A stretch of DNA of 37,009 bases from NCBI RefSeq assembly GCF_003206715.1, contig NZ_PZJU01000041.1, positions 1 through 37,009 on the forward strand, written 5' to 3'. Within the stretch, counting starts at the first letter, position 1; every line of letters begins with the position of its first letter. Under the pieces are notes generated by a model. The model had not been told where the DNA came from. It made no database searches and saw only the letters and a program-made list of their open reading frames with translations. The DNA comes from Salinicola peritrichatus (GTDB lineage Bacteria > Pseudomonadota > Gammaproteobacteria > Pseudomonadales > Halomonadaceae). The position numbers were made by a program, and so were the translations under genes. This document shows, piece after piece, positions 35,597 through 37,009 of the stretch.

Positions 35597-36889
35597 TCAG
35601 GGCCGGCCCTGGGACAGCATTTCCACCAGGTCGATGACGTTGCGCGCGACTTCGACCAACGGCTTGCTCTGATCCATGGCGGTCTTGCGCAGCAGGCGAT
35701 AGGCCTCGTCCTCGGAGAGTTTCCGATGCGTCATCAATAGCCCCTTGGCGCGTTCGACCTGCTTGCGATCGCGCAAGGTCTTGCGGGTGCTCTCCAGCTC
35801 ATCGCTGATCTGCTGGAGTCGCGCGTTCTGGATTTGCACGAGATTGATCAACGAGCGACTGAAACGGGAGTCCATGGCGTTGGCCGTCAGCTCGCCGAGT
35901 CCGGAGGCGTGGTCGGCGTCCCTGGCCTCCAGCAACAGGCTCACCGGCGCCGCCCATAGCTCGTCGTCCAGGGAGTCGAGCAGGCCGGCGGTGTCGTCGA
36001 TTTCACGTTTGGCCCGGGCGATCTTGTCCTGGCAGAGACGCTGCAACTCCTCGACCAGGCTGTCCTCCAGCCCCTTCATGGTATCGATGCGCTGCGTGGC
36101 GATGGCGTACCACTGCTCACCGGGATCAGGGAGATCGTCGGGTAGCGCCGCGCCCTGACAGGCCATGTCACGCAAGCGGGCGATAGCGGCGTGGATGGGA
36201 TGGCCGAGCTCGGCTTGCCAGCGCGTCAGGGTATCCTTGCTGGCGAACTCGGCGAAGGTATCGAAGCAGTGACGCTGGGCATCGATCAGTTGCTGCATAG
36301 TGTCACGATGCGTCGCGTCGAAGGCGCCCAACGTAAAACCCAGTGCGCCGCAGGCACGTTCCTGGCCGGCCAGCTCCTTGCCCTGAATGAAATGAAACAG
36401 GCATACCAGCACGCGGGTGATATCGGTGTCGCTGGCGGTATCCGCGGCTTCGAAGATCACCGACAGCAGGTTGCTGATCAGCCGGTTGAACAGGCGCATG
36501 GCATCGTCGGCGGACAGCCGTTGACGCCGGATCTCCTCACGGATCCGCGGCAGTGCGTCGAAACCGTGCCAGACGCCGGCCAACCGGATCAGCAGACGTG
36601 CATCGGCATAGCGCGGCGATGCCTCCTCCACGCCCGGCGCGGCCCAACTCTCCAGACGCTGCCGCAGCTGCGCCTCGGCGTGCTGGCACTCCGCGATGCG
36701 TTGTCGGCGCTGCGTGGCGAAGCGCTTGCCGCCGGATCCGAGATAGATGCTCGAGGAGCCGCGTTCGCGCTGCAGGGCGTGAACGAAGCGACTGATGTCA
36801 CCGACCACCGCAGCGGTTTCCGCCAGACGCGTGAGTTGTTCGATCTCCGAGAATCTGGCTGCCTGCAGCAGCCGTTCGGCAGCGTTCAT
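35597..36889 (-). CDS. nasR: Nitrate/nitrite-responsive antiterminator NasR (NIT-ANTAR)
   Basis: RNA-binding antiterminator that lets RNA polymerase pass leader terminators of nitrate assimilation operons when nitrate or nitrite is bound. The 430 residues hold an N-terminal NIT sensor (HALQRERGSSSIYLGSGG near 40, and FIQGKELAGQERACGALGF) and a C-terminal ANTAR domain (VERAKGLLMTHRKLSEDEAYRLLRKTAMD, about residues 380-425). The family is known from Klebsiella nasF regulation. Three matching RNA leaders are in this window. The ATG at 36889 has AGGA nine bases upstream. Its promoter is probably beyond the repeat at 36922, outside the window. Confidence 0.95.
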   Translation of the reverse strand: MNAAERLLQAARFSEIEQLTRLAETAAVVGDISRFVHALQRERGSSSIYLGSGGKRFATQRRQRIAECQHAEAQLRQRLESWAAPGVEEASPRYADARLLIRLAGVWHGFDALPRIREEIRRQRLSADDAMRLFNRLISNLLSVIFEAADTASDTDITRVLVCLFHFIQGKELAGQERACGALGFTLGAFDATHRDTMQQLIDAQRHCFDTFAEFASKDTLTRWQAELGHPIHAAIARLRDMACQGAALPDDLPDPGEQWYAIATQRIDTMKGLEDSLVEELQRLCQDKIARAKREIDDTAGLLDSLDDELWAAPVSLLLEARDADHASGLGELTANAMDSRFSRSLINLVQIQNARLQQISDELESTRKTLRDRKQVERAKGLLMTHRKLSEDEAYRLLRKTAMDQSKPLVEVARNVIDLVEMLSQGRP

Positions 36890-36921
36890 GAGTCATCGGT
36901 CCTGTCCAGTCCGCCATCATC

Positions 36922-37009
36922 GGGAAACACTGCATAAATGTCTGCGCAGGCGAATCGCTGCGTTGCGCGCTGCTGGAGCGCCAGCCCGGTCAAAATCCTC
37001 ACCTATACC
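36922..37009. repeat. Second copy of the 144-bp repeat, cut by the window end
   Basis: GGGAAACACTGCATAAATG onward matches 28911-28985 almost base for base, up to ATCCTCACCTATACC. It has about 20 extra bases (GGAGCGCCAGCCCGGTCAAA region). It lies 33 bp upstream of nasR in the same orientation as the copy upstream of the nirB operon. Confidence 0.88.

Overview
The window looks like chromosome from a halophilic gammaproteobacterium of the Halomonas group (Halomonadaceae). The basis is high GC, the gene families (glnE, trhO, ychJ, a DUF3581 protein, a pdxR/mocR-like regulator, a TctCBA transporter, NasR-controlled nitrate assimilation) and the style of the intergenic palindromic repeats. No rRNA, tRNA, CRISPR array, transposase or phage gene is visible. 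The genus is inferred from general resemblance, not from a search.

Left part (1-11700). katG (catalase-peroxidase) reads leftward. Next to it is a leftward five-gene unit: a thiamine-diphosphate enzyme, a NIPSNAP-family protein, and a tripartite tricarboxylate transporter (tctC, tctB, tctA). Divergent from it is glnE, followed by a yrbL-like gene and a 141-bp palindromic repeat.

Middle part (11700-24000). A leftward run holds trhO, a paiB-like gene, two GNAT acetyltransferase genes and a rhodanese gene. It is divergent from a MocR-type regulator that probably controls part of it. Then comes a leftward three-gene membrane dehydrogenase: a Tat-exported small subunit, a GMC flavoprotein and a triheme cytochrome c. 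Both of its upstream genes carry a +1 frameshift in a poly-C run (poly-G on the + strand). ychJ, a DUF3581 gene, a voltage-gated-type K+ channel, a candidate small RNA and a GNAT gene follow.

Right part (24000-37009) is a nitrate/nitrite assimilation locus. A leftward operon carries a FAD electron-transfer subunit, nirB and nirD, and ends in remnants of a formate/nitrite transporter and a cyanase. A divergent operon carries nasA and cobA (siroheme synthesis for NirB). Further right are a YjdM/PhnA-like gene, narK, and nasR, whose product is a nitrate/nitrite-sensing NIT-ANTAR antiterminator.

The most notable result is that the three nitrogen transcripts (the nirB operon, nasA-cobA, narK) share one regulatory layout. 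Each has a sigma-54-type promoter. Upstream are NtrC-like half-sites, one set shared by the two divergent operons and one for narK. Each leader has a P1 hairpin with an AATGNC hexaloop, then a P2 hairpin with an A1/G4 hexaloop whose loop and 3' arm also form the 5' strand of a terminator. This matches the tandem-hexaloop RNA target of ANTAR proteins, and NasR lies in the same window. In the nirB leader a 144-bp repeat, with a second copy beside nasR, has landed between P1 and P2. Removing it restores a 68-nt linker, the same length as in the narK leader. The locus also shows a 27-bp triplication in nasA, a 45-residue repeat-bearing insertion in nirD, and an 8-bp microsatellite in the transporter remnant.
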